The notes under the pieces: generated by a model | The model's database searches: none | The model's input: only the letters and a program-made list of their open reading frames with translations | Told to the model about the DNA's origin: nothing | Assembly (NCBI RefSeq): GCF_028736215.1 | Contig: NZ_CP117883.1 | Location: 6,820,001 to 6,884,000 of the forward strand | Origin: Mucilaginibacter sp. KACC 22773 | GTDB lineage: Bacteria > Bacteroidota > Bacteroidia > Sphingobacteriales > Sphingobacteriaceae | Length of the DNA stretch: 64,000 bases | Reading direction: 5' to 3' | Program-made: the position numbers and the translations under genes | Part shown: piece by piece, positions 26,666 to 36,657 of the stretch | Layout: each line of letters starts with the position of its first letter | Position numbering within the stretch: position 1 is the first letter of the stretch

Positions 26666-27904
26666 TTATTCGTATCGCAAGGCTTCAACCGGGTCAAGCT
26701 TTGCGGCTTTTTTAGCCGGGTAGTAACCAGATATCAGGCCGATGAATGTACAAAGTACTACAGCGAATATCAGCCATCCCCATGGCACAGCAAATGTTCC
26801 GCTTATCTGAACAGCTATGACGTTACCGGCGGCCATACCTAATACTATACCGGCGGCCCCGCCTATGAGGCAAATTACTATGGCCTCAATTAAAAACTGC
26901 TTACGTATTACGGCCGGTGTGGCGCCTATGGCTTTACGTACCCCTATTTCGCGGGTACGTTCGGTTACCGATACCAGCATAATATTCATGAGGCCTATGG
27001 CTGCGCCAATCAGCGTTATAATACTAATGGCAAACCCTCCTGCTGTAATCCCCTGCAGCTGACCGGATAATTCCTTCTGGATCGAATCGCTTCGTGATAT
27101 TTCAAAATTATCCTGACTGGCCACATTAAGCCCCCGCACATTTCTGAATAATGAGGTTGCCTCGCCAATAGTAGCATCCAAAGCTCCGGGGCCTTTCACT
27201 TTAACAGTAACCGTATAGGATGCGTTTTTATTGGTGTCAATTTGCTTGGCTTTTAATATCGGGATAATGCAAAACTTGTCGCCACCAAATGAGCTTGACC
27301 CTTTTGAAGCAATTACGCCTACTATTTTATACTTGTTGCCGCCAATAAAAACGTTTTGGTTAACCGGGTCGGAGTGTTTAAAAAGTTTTTGTTTAATCTC
27401 ATCACCAATGAGCACCACGTTTGATCCGTGCTCAAGTTCGGAAGTTGAAAAATTACGGCCGAAAGAAAGCTTTTTGCCGCTGGTGGCCAGGTAGTTTTCG
27501 TTTGAGCCGGATATCGAGATATTCTGGTTTGTTTTTTCACTGCCGAATTTAGCAACAGCGGTGCCTGTAACATCAATATTAACGGCAATGGTAACGGGCA
27601 GTTTAAAAGTCTTTTTAAAGCGGTCGGCCTGGTCATAAGTAATGGGCGGGTACATTTTACGGTGGCCGCCATTGCCAAAGTTTAACCCTTCGCCCCGGTT
27701 TTGGATGGTGAAGGAATTAGCCCCCAAATCGGCAAACGCATCGTTGGTAAATTGCCTGATGCCTTCAATTGCCGTTAAAATACTCACCAGTGCCATAATG
27801 CCAATGGCAATAATTAATGCCGTAAGCGATGTACGCAACCTGTTACCGGCAATGGATTGTAACGCTATCGAAATATTTTCTCTGTAAGAGGTTTTTACCG
27901 GCAT
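26666..27904 (-). CDS. MacB/FtsX-type ABC transporter permease
   Basis: A 412-residue permease of the MacB class. An N-terminal membrane helix (about 20-44, in RTSLTALIIAIGIMALVS) is followed by a large periplasmic MacB_PCD domain (about 50-250) and three C-terminal helices of the FtsX fold (about 283-308, 335-360, 375-395), including the TREIGVRKAIGATP motif. Members extrude peptides, toxins or lipoproteins or act mechanically, together with an ATPase. No ATPase or membrane fusion protein gene is adjacent in the window, so its partner must be encoded elsewhere. Confidence 0.93.
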   Translation of the reverse strand: MPVKTSYRENISIALQSIAGNRLRTSLTALIIAIGIMALVSILTAIEGIRQFTNDAFADLGANSFTIQNRGEGLNFGNGGHRKMYPPITYDQADRFKKTFKLPVTIAVNIDVTGTAVAKFGSEKTNQNISISGSNENYLATSGKKLSFGRNFSTSELEHGSNVVLIGDEIKQKLFKHSDPVNQNVFIGGNKYKIVGVIASKGSSSFGGDKFCIIPILKAKQIDTNKNASYTVTVKVKGPGALDATIGEATSLFRNVRGLNVASQDNFEISRSDSIQKELSGQLQGITAGGFAISIITLIGAAIGLMNIMLVSVTERTREIGVRKAIGATPAVIRKQFLIEAIVICLIGGAAGIVLGMAAGNVIAVQISGTFAVPWGWLIFAVVLCTFIGLISGYYPAKKAAKLDPVEALRYE

Positions 27905-28046
27905 GGGCGTAATTATGTAATAATAAGCAGTTATATGACTAACAAGCCTACCGGTTTGTTACAGCGATTTAAAAGTAAATACGTTTAACAATAAAAACAG
28001 GAATGATGGATTCCATAAATAAGACACACGCCATTTTGCACACCAA

Positions 28047-28073
28047 TAAAAAAGGCAACTCACCGAGTTGCCT
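28047..28073 (-). terminator. Terminator of the A-type Fe-S carrier gene
   Basis: On the minus strand AGGCAACTC-GGT-GAGTTGCCT is followed by TTTTTTATT. It lies about 100 bp beyond the gene's stop codon. Confidence 0.8.
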
Positions 28074-28172
28074 AAATATCGTAAGTAATAAAATTACAAA
28101 TTTACATTACTTTATACATGACTGCTTTTCTTAAATATTGTTAGTCTTGATTCTTAACTCCTGACTCTATTT

Positions 28173-28520
28173 TTATACCGAGAACGATGTTCCGCAACCA
28201 CAGCTGCTTGCTGCATTAGGGTTGTTAAATGTAAAGCCACGGGCATTTAAGCCATCCTGGAAATCTATTTGCATGCCCATCAGGTACATCCCGTGGGCTT
28301 TGTGCATAAATACTTTTATGCCGTCAATAATATATTCCTGGTCGCCATCTTTTTTCTGATCAAAGCCCAGTACGTAGCTCATACCCGAGCAGCCACCACC
28401 CTCAACACCAACACGCAGGCCAAACTCTTCGCCAATCTCTTGCTGGTCCTTCAATTTAAAAAGTTCCTTAACGGCGCCCGGTGTAAATGATACCGGCAAA
28501 ATTTCAACAGCAGTACTCAT
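28173..28520 (-). CDS. A-type iron-sulfur cluster carrier (IscA/ErpA/SufA family)
   Basis: A 115-residue HesB/IscA-family protein with the three conserved cysteines: C44 in GGGCSGMSY and C107/C109 in SSCGCGTSF. It holds and delivers Fe-S clusters to client enzymes. The length and the spacing of the cysteines are normal. It stands alone rather than in a suf or isc cluster. On the minus strand a TATATTTG box (28542-28549) lies just upstream, a good Bacteroidota -7 element. Confidence 0.95.
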   Translation of the reverse strand: MSTAVEILPVSFTPGAVKELFKLKDQQEIGEEFGLRVGVEGGGCSGMSYVLGFDQKKDGDQEYIIDGIKVFMHKAHGMYLMGMQIDFQDGLNARGFTFNNPNAASSCGCGTSFSV

Positions 28521-28541
28521 CTTATTTTATATTTAACTATA

Positions 28542-28549
28542 CAAATATA
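28542..28549 (-). promoter_or_regulatory. -7 box (TATATTTG) of the Fe-S carrier gene
   Basis: TATATTTG on the minus strand, 22 bp before the start codon, matches TAnnTTTG. The -33 region has no clear TTTG. Confidence 0.45.
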
Positions 28550-28613
28550 AGGTAAAATGTGGATTTTTACATCCACAGCTATTTTATGACCTCTGTATAA
28601 CATTTTAATAACC

Positions 28614-29144
28614 ATGCTTACAACCCAATATTTATTAGATATTTTAAAGTTTACCATTGCCGGTGCCGGTGTTATATGGATAGCCTTTTACCTGGTTAAG
28701 CCCTATCTTGATAAACAAAACCAGGTACAGCTGCTGGAGCTTAAGCGCAGTGTAAGCAGCCAAACCCTGCCTTTACGGTTACAGGCTTATGAGCGTGTTG
28801 TGTTATTTATTGACCGTATTAACCCGGCCAATATGCTCATCCGTCTTAATGCGGGCGGCCTTTCGGCTGCCGATTTACATATTGTTATTGTTAACGAGAT
28901 CCGTACCGAGTTTCAGCACAATGTTACCCAGCAAATTTATGTAAGCAGCCGGGTTTGGGCTGTGATGAAAAGAGTAAAGGACGATACCCTGAGCCTGGTG
29001 AACAACGCCGTAAAAGGCCTTCCCCAAAACGCTACCGCCATGGACCTGAGCAAAACCGTGCTCATCCACCTAAGTCAGCTGGAAGATGATCCGTATGAGA
29101 TAGCCGTTAACCTGGTACGACAGGACCTGGAAGAATTATTTTAA
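28614..29144 (+). CDS. Membrane-anchored protein of unknown function upstream of the mutase gene
   Basis: A 176-residue protein with one N-terminal membrane helix (about 10-29) and a cytoplasmic alpha-helical domain (IVNEIRTEFQHNVTQQIYVS, VWAVMKRVKDDTLSLVNNA). It resembles a conserved Bacteroidota family found next to methylmalonyl-CoA mutase genes (possibly the DUF7935 family). The mutase gene starts 6 nt after its stop, so the two are co-transcribed. No catalytic motif is evident; the functional link to the mutase comes from position only. Confidence 0.72.
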   Translation: MLTTQYLLDILKFTIAGAGVIWIAFYLVKPYLDKQNQVQLLELKRSVSSQTLPLRLQAYERVVLFIDRINPANMLIRLNAGGLSAADLHIVIVNEIRTEFQHNVTQQIYVSSRVWAVMKRVKDDTLSLVNNAVKGLPQNATAMDLSKTVLIHLSQLEDDPYEIAVNLVRQDLEELF

Positions 29145-29150
29145 ACCACG

Positions 29151-30695
29151 ATGGCTAAAAAATTCAGCACCACATCGGGTATCGAAATAAAGGAGGTTTA
29201 CACCGCCTCCTCCAAAATGGACGAACTGCCCGGCCAGTTCCCTTTTACCCGCGGCATTCAAAAAGATATGTACCGGGGTAAAGCCTGGACCATGCGCCAG
29301 TACGCCGGATTTTCCACAGCCGAGGAATCAAACAAACGCTATCATTATTTATTAAGCCAGGGCACCAATGGCCTTTCGGTAGCTTTTGACCTGCCTACCC
29401 AGATTGGTTACGATAGCGATCATGAGCTATCCGAAGGCGAAGTGGGTAAAGTTGGTGTAGCTATCGATTCGTTAGAAGATATAGAAATATTGTTTGATGG
29501 CATCCAGCTAAAGGATATCACCACCAGCATGACCATTAATGCTACCGCCGCTATTTTGCTGGCCATGTACATCGCGTTAGCAAAAAAGCAAGGAGCCGAT
29601 TTAAGTCAGATTTCGGGCACTATTCAAAACGATATATTAAAGGAGTATGCCGCGCGTGGTACCTATATATACCCGCCCACGCCATCCATGCGGTTAATTA
29701 CCGATATATTTGAGTATTGCAGCAAAGAGGTGCCTAAATGGAATACCATATCCATTTCGGGCTATCACATTCGCGAGGCGGGTTCAACGGCGGTACAGGA
29801 ACTGGCTTTTACCCTGGCCAATGGCAAAGCCTACTTAAAGGCGGCACTTGAAAAAGGGCTGGACATTAATGTATTTGCCAAGCGCCTTTCTTTCTTTTTT
29901 AACTGCCATAATAACTTTTTCGAGGAGATAGCTAAGTTCAGGGCCGCACGGCGAATGTGGGCGCATATTACCAAAGAATTAGGAGCAACCGAAGCCGGGG
30001 CGCAGAAACTGCGTTTTCATACCCAAACCGGGGGATCGACCCTAACTGCGCAACAGCCGCTTAACAATATCATCAGGGTAAGTAACCAGGCTTTGGCCGC
30101 AGTATTAGGAGGCACACAATCGCTGCATACCAATGGTTATGACGAAGCACTATCCCTGCCAACGGAGGCAGCTGCTAAAATAGCCCTGCGCACCCAGCAG
30201 ATCATCGCCTTTGAAAGCGGCGTTACCGATACCGTCGATCCGCTGGCAGGTTCATATTTTATAGAAGCCCTGACCGACGAAGTAGAAGCCGCTGCGCAAT
30301 TATACCTGGATAAGATAGAAGCCATGGGGGGCGCCGTTAAAGCCATTGAGCAGGATTATATTCAACAGGAGATAGCCGCATCGGCCTATCAGTACCAGAT
30401 CGATATCGAAAGCGGCGAAAAAATCCTGGTTGGCGTAAACAAATTTACCCAGCAGGAAGATGCTCCCTCGGGCGTGTTCAGGGTTGACGACTCCATCCGC
30501 AAAATGCAGATAGAAAAAATTAAAAAACTCAAAAACAAAAGGGATAACCAGGCTGTTGAAACAACTTTACAACAATTAAGAATAGCAGCAAAGGGCACAG
30601 AAAATTTAATGCCTTTTATAATATCTTCGGTTGAAAATTATGCTACCTTAGGAGAAATCGCGGATATACTGCGGGAGGTTTTTGGGGAATATTAG
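29151..30695 (+). CDS. Acyl-CoA (methylmalonyl-CoA) mutase large-subunit family protein, without B12 domain
   Basis: A 514-residue mutase TIM-barrel chain. Family signatures include QFPFTRGIQKDMYRGKAWTMRQYAGF near residue 30, STAEESNKRYHYLL, and RFHTQTGGSTLTAQQPLNN near 285. The chain stops before the C-terminal cobalamin-binding domain of full-length MutB, so the B12 domain must come from a separate subunit, as in IcmA/IcmB-type and other two-chain mutases. The gene is complete with a normal stop, so this is an architectural variant and not a truncation. The exact substrate (methylmalonyl-, isobutyryl- or ethylmalonyl-CoA) cannot be told. Confidence 0.9.
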   Translation: MAKKFSTTSGIEIKEVYTASSKMDELPGQFPFTRGIQKDMYRGKAWTMRQYAGFSTAEESNKRYHYLLSQGTNGLSVAFDLPTQIGYDSDHELSEGEVGKVGVAIDSLEDIEILFDGIQLKDITTSMTINATAAILLAMYIALAKKQGADLSQISGTIQNDILKEYAARGTYIYPPTPSMRLITDIFEYCSKEVPKWNTISISGYHIREAGSTAVQELAFTLANGKAYLKAALEKGLDINVFAKRLSFFFNCHNNFFEEIAKFRAARRMWAHITKELGATEAGAQKLRFHTQTGGSTLTAQQPLNNIIRVSNQALAAVLGGTQSLHTNGYDEALSLPTEAAAKIALRTQQIIAFESGVTDTVDPLAGSYFIEALTDEVEAAAQLYLDKIEAMGGAVKAIEQDYIQQEIAASAYQYQIDIESGEKILVGVNKFTQQEDAPSGVFRVDDSIRKMQIEKIKKLKNKRDNQAVETTLQQLRIAAKGTENLMPFIISSVENYATLGEIADILREVFGEY

Positions 30696-31130
30696 TATCG
30701 CGGGTGTGGCTTCAGAATTTGTGTGGGTACCGTGCCATAATTAACAAAAGAACAGCTTTTATTTTTAATAAGCATTAAACCAGTGCTTTAGTTTTTAGTG
30801 CAACGTAAAAGGCTAAAATGGCTAAACAATTGCCTTTATTTTACCATATAGCAGCAAAAAAAGCGGGGCTATCCAGGTGGTTTTTAACGGATTAATCAAA
30901 AAGCCTAAAAATTAATTTTAAAATAATTCAATTGCATTTTTTATTACAAAACATTGCGTTATATACAAATTTTATACTTAAAAACAACTTTTGTTGATAA
31001 CTAACGAAATGTTAAAAAAGTGAAAATTTAATTTTTTTATACACTTTTTTTGGACACATTTGATGTTCCGTAACAGTCCCAAAAGAAGTTGACTGAGGGG
31101 TTGGAAATCAAATAATTACTTATATTTACT
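30696..31130. other. AT-rich spacer upstream of dnaA, candidate oriC region
   Basis: 435 bp of strongly AT-rich sequence with no gene. It contains TGTTGATAA (30992-31000), the complement of TTATCAACA, a one-mismatch DnaA box, next to poly-A/T stretches suitable for duplex opening. The identical 9-mer recurs just after dnaA (32613-32621). Two boxes are weak evidence for an origin, since oriC usually has more. Confidence 0.35.
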
Positions 31131-32558
31131 ATGGAAAAAACTTGTACTAACGTTTGGAATAGCTGTCTTCAGATCATAAAGGACAACATACCGGCCCAGA
31201 GCTTTAAAACCTGGTTCGAGCCGATAAAAGCCTTGAGAATGGAAGGGAGTGTCTTGACGATACAGGTACCAAGTTTGTTTTTTTACGAATGGCTTGAAGA
31301 GCACTACGTAGGGTTATTACGCAAAACGATTAAAAAACAATTGGGCGATGAAGGACGTTTAGAGTACAATATTGTTGTTGAGCAATCATCATCAAGTAAA
31401 CCCTATACAACTAATATGCCTTCGAACGGAAATGGAGCCGAGTCAAAAAATCAATCGATGCCGATCCCTATCTCTATTAATAAGGACATTAAAAATCCTT
31501 TTGTGATACCCGGCCTCAAAAAGTTAAATGTTGACCCGCAACTGAACAGAAACTACACCTTCGAAAATTTTGTTGAAGGCGATTGTAACCGCCTGGCCCG
31601 GTCGGCAGGTTACGCAGTCGCTGCGAAACCTGGTGGTACTTCATTTAACCCGTTAATGATTTATGGCGGCGTTGGTTTAGGTAAAACACACCTTGCCCAG
31701 GCCATCGGTAACGAAATAAAACGTTCACTGCCCGATAAACTGGTACTTTATGTATCGTGCGAGAAATTTACACAGCAATTTGTAGACGCGCTTAAACATA
31801 ATAACATTAACGATTTTGTTAACTTTTATCAGGCCATTGATGTACTCATTATGGATGATGTGCACAACTTTGCCGGTAAAGAAAAAACACAGGATTTTTT
31901 CTTCCATATTTTTAACCACCTGCACCAAAGCGGCAAGCAACTGATCATTACATCAGATAAAGCGCCAAAGGATTTGGCTGGTTTAGAAGAACGCCTGTTA
32001 TCAAGGTTTAAATGGGGCCTGTCGGCCGATTTACAGATCCCCGACCTGGAAACCCGTATGGCTATCCTTAAAAATAAGATCTACCAGGATGGTATCGAAC
32101 TATCAAACGATGTTATTGAATATGTGGCCCATAATATTGATAACAATGTACGTGAACTGGAAGGCGCAATGGTATCATTACTGGCACAATCAACTCTTAA
32201 CCGCAAGGAAATTGACCTGAACCTTGCTAAACAAATGTTGAAAAACTTTGTGAAGAACTCATCAAAAGAAATTTCGATGGAGTATATCCAAAGCCTTGTT
32301 TGCGAATACTTCGAAGTACCTATCGAGATGGTAAAATCGCAAACCCGCAAACGCGAAATTGTGCAGGCCCGTCAAATTTCGATGTACCTGGCCAAAGCGC
32401 ATACTAAAAGTTCATTAAAATCAATAGGGAATTTCTTTGGTGGCCGCGATCACTCTACTGTGATTTATGCCTGCCAAACAGTAGAAGATTTGATTGATAC
32501 CGATAAAAAGTTCAAAGGCTACGTTGCCGACATCCAAAAGAAACTAAAAATGTCCTAA
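31131..32558 (+). CDS. dnaA: Chromosomal replication initiator DnaA
   Basis: A 475-residue DnaA with all domains. Domain I is at about 1-85 (VWNSCLQIIKDNIPAQSFKTWFEPI). A short variable linker is followed by the AAA+ domain with Walker A GGVGLGKTH (about 180) and Walker B VLIMDDVHNF. Domain IV carries the DnaA signature GRDHSTVIYACQTV near residue 440, which binds DnaA boxes. The protein initiates chromosome replication. The gene stands alone, without dnaN behind it, as is usual in Bacteroidota, and is followed by a clear terminator. Confidence 0.98.
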   Translation: MEKTCTNVWNSCLQIIKDNIPAQSFKTWFEPIKALRMEGSVLTIQVPSLFFYEWLEEHYVGLLRKTIKKQLGDEGRLEYNIVVEQSSSSKPYTTNMPSNGNGAESKNQSMPIPISINKDIKNPFVIPGLKKLNVDPQLNRNYTFENFVEGDCNRLARSAGYAVAAKPGGTSFNPLMIYGGVGLGKTHLAQAIGNEIKRSLPDKLVLYVSCEKFTQQFVDALKHNNINDFVNFYQAIDVLIMDDVHNFAGKEKTQDFFFHIFNHLHQSGKQLIITSDKAPKDLAGLEERLLSRFKWGLSADLQIPDLETRMAILKNKIYQDGIELSNDVIEYVAHNIDNNVRELEGAMVSLLAQSTLNRKEIDLNLAKQMLKNFVKNSSKEISMEYIQSLVCEYFEVPIEMVKSQTRKREIVQARQISMYLAKAHTKSSLKSIGNFFGGRDHSTVIYACQTVEDLIDTDKKFKGYVADIQKKLKMS

Positions 32559-32585
32559 CCGACCTGTTAAATCATATTACGATGG

Positions 32586-32613
32586 GCCCTGCATCAACAT
32601 GCAGGGCTTTTTT
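32586..32613 (+). terminator. Terminator after dnaA
   Basis: GCCCTGCAT (32586-32594), loop CAAC, ATGCAGGGC (32599-32607), then six T. Confidence 0.9.
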
Positions 32614-32720
32614 GTTGATAAAAAACCAACATATAATATAATATAAATACAAAAACCACCGTAAGCATGGTTGCCTGCGATGGTTGCAATTAGTTGTTTG
32701 TTGATATCGTTACCTGATTT

Positions 32721-33413
32721 TTATTTAAACCGGGCGCCAAAACCAATGCCAATAAGCCACGGATTAATTTTAACATCAGCTTTGATACCGGCAAGTGCAG
32801 GCGCCAGTTCCGGATTTGATGCCGGTGTTAAATTTGATGCGTCAACGGTGGCGTTGGTTGATAAGAACACTTTCTTAACATCTATGTTCAAAAAGAATTT
32901 CTTATTCAGATCATAATCGAATCCCGCCTGCGTGGCGAAGGCAAATTTGTTTTGATAGCTAACGTTTTTTACCACTCCGCCTGCGTTGGCATTATAAAAA
33001 ATAGTATAGTTGGCCCCTGCGCCTAAGTATGGTTTAAATGCAGTACCCGTTGGCAGGTGATATTGCAGTGTAAGCGTTGGCGGCAACAGCGAAACCTTGC
33101 CCAACGTAACATCGGCAGACGAACTACCGCCAATAGCCGTTAAATTTGAGGCCGTGGTGTTTACTTTATGCCTTGATGTGCCCAATATCAGTTCGGCCGA
33201 AAAATCCTTCATAAAGAAGTACGTAAAGTCAATTTCGGGAATAACAACCTTGCTGATATTGATACCGCCGCCAATTACACCAATAGCTGCGCTTTCCTGC
33301 GGGGCAACATATACGCCGCGAACGCGTACGTCCAACTCATTTTTTTGTTGACCAAAACCCCTTAAAGAGGTTATCATTAATATTGAAAAAACGGATAATA
33401 ATAATTTGTTCAT
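32721..33413 (-). CDS. OmpW-family outer membrane protein
   Basis: A 230-residue protein with a signal peptide (cleavage near GFGQ) and the alternating-strand composition of an eight-stranded barrel. OmpW-like segments are VRGVYVAPQES near the mature N-terminus, TYFFMKDFSAELILGTSRH, LPPTLTLQYHLP, KPYLGAGANYTIFYN and the terminal GIGFGARFK ending in an aromatic/basic residue. OmpW proteins form narrow hydrophobic channels. A TACCTTTG -7 box lies upstream on the minus strand. Confidence 0.88.
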   Translation of the reverse strand: MNKLLLSVFSILMITSLRGFGQQKNELDVRVRGVYVAPQESAAIGVIGGGINISKVVIPEIDFTYFFMKDFSAELILGTSRHKVNTTASNLTAIGGSSSADVTLGKVSLLPPTLTLQYHLPTGTAFKPYLGAGANYTIFYNANAGGVVKNVSYQNKFAFATQAGFDYDLNKKFFLNIDVKKVFLSTNATVDASNLTPASNPELAPALAGIKADVKINPWLIGIGFGARFK

Positions 33414-33797
33414 GTTGTTTAATTTTTAATTACAGGTCAAAGGTATTTGCTTCAAAATATCTAAATATGCCTAACGCCATGAAGCAAAATGATACTGATC
33501 ATGGCTGTTTAGATGGTTGACCGCTAATTTTACAGCGGCATACTTATGCACCTAAAAAGGCTCGCATACCGTTGATTAACCGTTTACTATCGGCTGCATA
33601 AACCAGCAAAAAAACTACCCAATGCTTAAACCTGCAATAGTTTAAATGTTGTGTTTCATTTACCGATTGAAATAGCCCGTTAATCGATACATCGCTATAA
33701 ATACGCCGTTGTTACAACATCTTTAGTACAAATTGGCTGCTCGCTTACTCAGCTGGTATTGTTGCGCCAATTCACCCATAATTAATTGTGCTTATAG
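33414..33797. other. Divergent spacer between the OmpW gene and the PKD protein gene
   Basis: 384 bp. It carries the OmpW -7 box and presumably the promoter of the gene at 33798. No hairpin, repeat or small gene of note is visible. Confidence 0.5.
33438..33445 (-). promoter_or_regulatory. -7 box (TACCTTTG) of the OmpW gene
   Basis: On the minus strand TACCTTTG fits TAnnTTTG, 25 bp before the start codon. The -33 partner is degenerate. Confidence 0.5.
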
Positions 33798-36599
33798 ATG
33801 TTGTTTACTTTAAAACCCGGCAAGTTGCTTGCCCTTATCGCATGTTTTTTGTTCAGCCTGTTTTCATTCCGCCGGGCCGGGGCACAAAGCCTGGGCGATC
33901 CGGTTGTTAAAATAACCTTTGGATCGGGCACCGCCTCCAGAGCGGGCGCGCTGTCGGCCGATTCGGGATCTACCACTTATGTTTACAGCGCAAGCGGGCA
34001 AATTGGCGAAAACTATTACACTATAACCAGCCAAAGTAATACTACGGTACACGGCGGTTTTGTAACCAGTTATGATCACGACTATGAAACAACAGGCAAT
34101 ACCAACGGATATATGATGGTGGTAAACGGCAACGTACAGGCCGGCACCGTTTATACCCGAACTGTACCCGGATTATGCGGCAATACCCAATACCAGTTTG
34201 GCGTTTGGATTAAAAACGTACTGTCAACCGGCGGCATACTGCCTAATATGGTTTTTCATATTTACGCTGCCGATGGTGTAACCGAATTAGGTACCGGCGT
34301 ATCAACCGGCGATGTACCTACCGGTAACGTATGGCATAATTACACCGCAAACTTTACCTTACCAGCGGGTACAGGCGACGTAGTAATTAAACTGGTAAGT
34401 AATGCCAGCGGCACTCAGGGTAACGATTTTGCGGTAGATGACATTACCTTTAGTCCTTACGGATCAACGGTTTCGGCGGCTTTCAACGGTTCAACCACCG
34501 GCACCGAAACCACCTGCGCGGGTTCGGCGCAAACATATACTATTAATGCTACCAGCACGCTGGCCAGCGGATATGTGCAAAAACTGCAGGTTTATATCAA
34601 TGGCACATGGACAGACCTCAGTACCGCCGGCACAGCAACTACTTATACTATAACCGCACCTACCACGGCCGGTACCTACCTATACCGCCTGGTTTCGGCT
34701 ATAACAGCAAATATCACATCGGCCAGTTGCGTTGTGGCATCCAATAATTTAACGCTGACAGTTACCCCGGCGCCGGTAGCCGCATTTACTGTTGCCAATC
34801 AAACCTGCCTGGGCACGGCAAATGTATTTACCGATGCCTCGGTAACCAACGGATCAACTATACAATCATGGGCCTGGAACTTTGGCGACGGGCAAACATC
34901 GGCATTACAAAGCCCTACACATACCTACGCTAAAACCGGCACTTATACAGTAACACTTACCGTAGCAGGCAATACTGGCTGCACACCGTCGGTTGCTACC
35001 AAAACCGTAACTATTAATGCGTTGCCTGTAGCGGCGTTCAGCTTTACCACGCCCGATTGTTTAACCCAGCCGGTTACCATTACCGATCAATCAACAACAG
35101 GCACGGGTACAATTACAACCTGGCTTTGGGATTACGGCGACGGCACAACCGAAACCAAAACCACCAATACAGCTTTTACTCACCTGTACGCCAATGCAGG
35201 CACTTATAGTTTAAAGCTAACCATTACCAATACGGGCGGGTGTACGGCTGTGCTTACAAAAAGCCTTACGGTAAGTCCGTTGCCGGTGGTGGCATTCAGT
35301 ATGCCCGATGTTTGCCTGGCCGATGCATCGGCTACATTTACAGATAACAGCACTATTGCCGATAATACCACCGGCAGTTTTACCTATTTGTGGAATTTTG
35401 GCGATGCCTACGCAACTACCGCCAATCCCAATACATCCACCCTGAAAAACCCGTCGCATAAATATACCCAGGCGGCGGTGTACCCGGTTACGCTTACGGT
35501 AACATCGGCAAGTGGCTGTACGTCCACCATCACCCAAAGTTTTACCGTAAATGGATCCATACCGGTAGCATCATTTACTGAAGCCAATTCATCGGCGCTG
35601 TGCAGCGATCAGCAGGTAAGCTTCACCAACACCTCTACTGTGGATTTTGGCAGTATTACCAAAATAGAGTGGTATTATGATTATGGCAATAACCCCGGCA
35701 CAGTTGAAACCGATGAAAGCCCGGCCTACGGCAAGCTATATTACCACACCTATACGGCTTTCCATACCCCGGCCACGCAAAACTACCAGGTGCGCATGGT
35801 AGCTTATTCTGGCGGTAGCTGTGTATCCGTTATGGATAAAACCATTACGCTGCTTGCCGTACCCGATATAACATTTACCGCGCCATCGGCAGTATGTGTT
35901 AACGGCGGCACTGTACAGTTGGCCGCCCAGGAAACTGCCGGGGTAGCCGGTACGGGTGTATACTCGGGCACAGGGGTAAGCAGTGCTGGTTTGTTTGATC
36001 CGGCTGCAGCAGGGGCAGGCACTTTTACTATAACTTATGTTTATACAGCCACAAATTCCTGCCCGGTCTCGGCAAGCCAGGCTATTACGGTAAATCCTAT
36101 CCCGGTTATTACTACGGGGCCAGATATAACAGTATTATCGGGCGGAACTGCCAAGCTGCCGGCTACTGCAACGGGTACCGGCCTCACATATTTATGGTCG
36201 CCGGCAACTTATCTTAATGATGCTACTTTGTTAAACCCAACGGTTACACCTACCGACGATATCACCTATACACTCACGGTAACCAACAGCTCGGGCTGCC
36301 AGGTAAGCGGGCAGGTGAATGTTTCGGTATTGCAGGGGCCGGTGGTGCCTAATGCCTTCTCGCCCAATGGCGATGGCGTTAACGACCAATGGAATATCAA
36401 ATACCTGAACACCTACACTAACTGCACGGTTGAAGTTTATAACCGCTACGGCGCCAGGTTATTTGCTTCGGTAGGGTATGCTGTCCCCTGGGATGGAACC
36501 TACAATGGTGCAGCCGTGCCCGGTGGCGTATACTACTATATCATCAACCCCAAACATGGCAGGAGTACCATGTCGGGGTCGTTGACTATCGTCAGGTAA
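33798..36599 (+). CDS. Large secreted PKD-domain protein with type IX (CHU_C, gliding-motility-associated) C-terminal domain
   Basis: A 933-residue exported protein. A signal peptide (to about residue 30) is followed by a jelly-roll-like N-terminal region (about 40-220), then at least four PKD-type domains with the WxFGDG theme (WAWNFGDGQTSALQSPTH, WLWDYGDGTTE, YLWNFGDAY, and a YYDYGN variant) and an Ig-like part rich in T, V and G. It ends in the C-terminal sorting domain VPNAFSPNGDGVNDQWNI ... YNRYGARLF ... WDGTYNGAAVPGGVYYYI. That tail (TIGR04131) directs type IX secretion and surface attachment. Likely an adhesin or matrix protein. Confidence 0.93.
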   Translation: MLFTLKPGKLLALIACFLFSLFSFRRAGAQSLGDPVVKITFGSGTASRAGALSADSGSTTYVYSASGQIGENYYTITSQSNTTVHGGFVTSYDHDYETTGNTNGYMMVVNGNVQAGTVYTRTVPGLCGNTQYQFGVWIKNVLSTGGILPNMVFHIYAADGVTELGTGVSTGDVPTGNVWHNYTANFTLPAGTGDVVIKLVSNASGTQGNDFAVDDITFSPYGSTVSAAFNGSTTGTETTCAGSAQTYTINATSTLASGYVQKLQVYINGTWTDLSTAGTATTYTITAPTTAGTYLYRLVSAITANITSASCVVASNNLTLTVTPAPVAAFTVANQTCLGTANVFTDASVTNGSTIQSWAWNFGDGQTSALQSPTHTYAKTGTYTVTLTVAGNTGCTPSVATKTVTINALPVAAFSFTTPDCLTQPVTITDQSTTGTGTITTWLWDYGDGTTETKTTNTAFTHLYANAGTYSLKLTITNTGGCTAVLTKSLTVSPLPVVAFSMPDVCLADASATFTDNSTIADNTTGSFTYLWNFGDAYATTANPNTSTLKNPSHKYTQAAVYPVTLTVTSASGCTSTITQSFTVNGSIPVASFTEANSSALCSDQQVSFTNTSTVDFGSITKIEWYYDYGNNPGTVETDESPAYGKLYYHTYTAFHTPATQNYQVRMVAYSGGSCVSVMDKTITLLAVPDITFTAPSAVCVNGGTVQLAAQETAGVAGTGVYSGTGVSSAGLFDPAAAGAGTFTITYVYTATNSCPVSASQAITVNPIPVITTGPDITVLSGGTAKLPATATGTGLTYLWSPATYLNDATLLNPTVTPTDDITYTLTVTNSSGCQVSGQVNVSVLQGPVVPNAFSPNGDGVNDQWNIKYLNTYTNCTVEVYNRYGARLFASVGYAVPWDGTYNGAAVPGGVYYYIINPKHGRSTMSGSLTIVR

Positions 36600-36657
36600 T
36601 TTGCAAAAGCAGACTAAAAATTAAAGGACGTGACGGTTGAAAATAATCCATTTGTTT

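Noticed and set aside
3303..33555. Similar 23-mers (CTAATTTTACAGCG.CATAC) at 3304 and 33531
   Set aside because: With three mismatches and AT-biased bases, such a pair is expected by chance within 64 kb, and the contexts differ.
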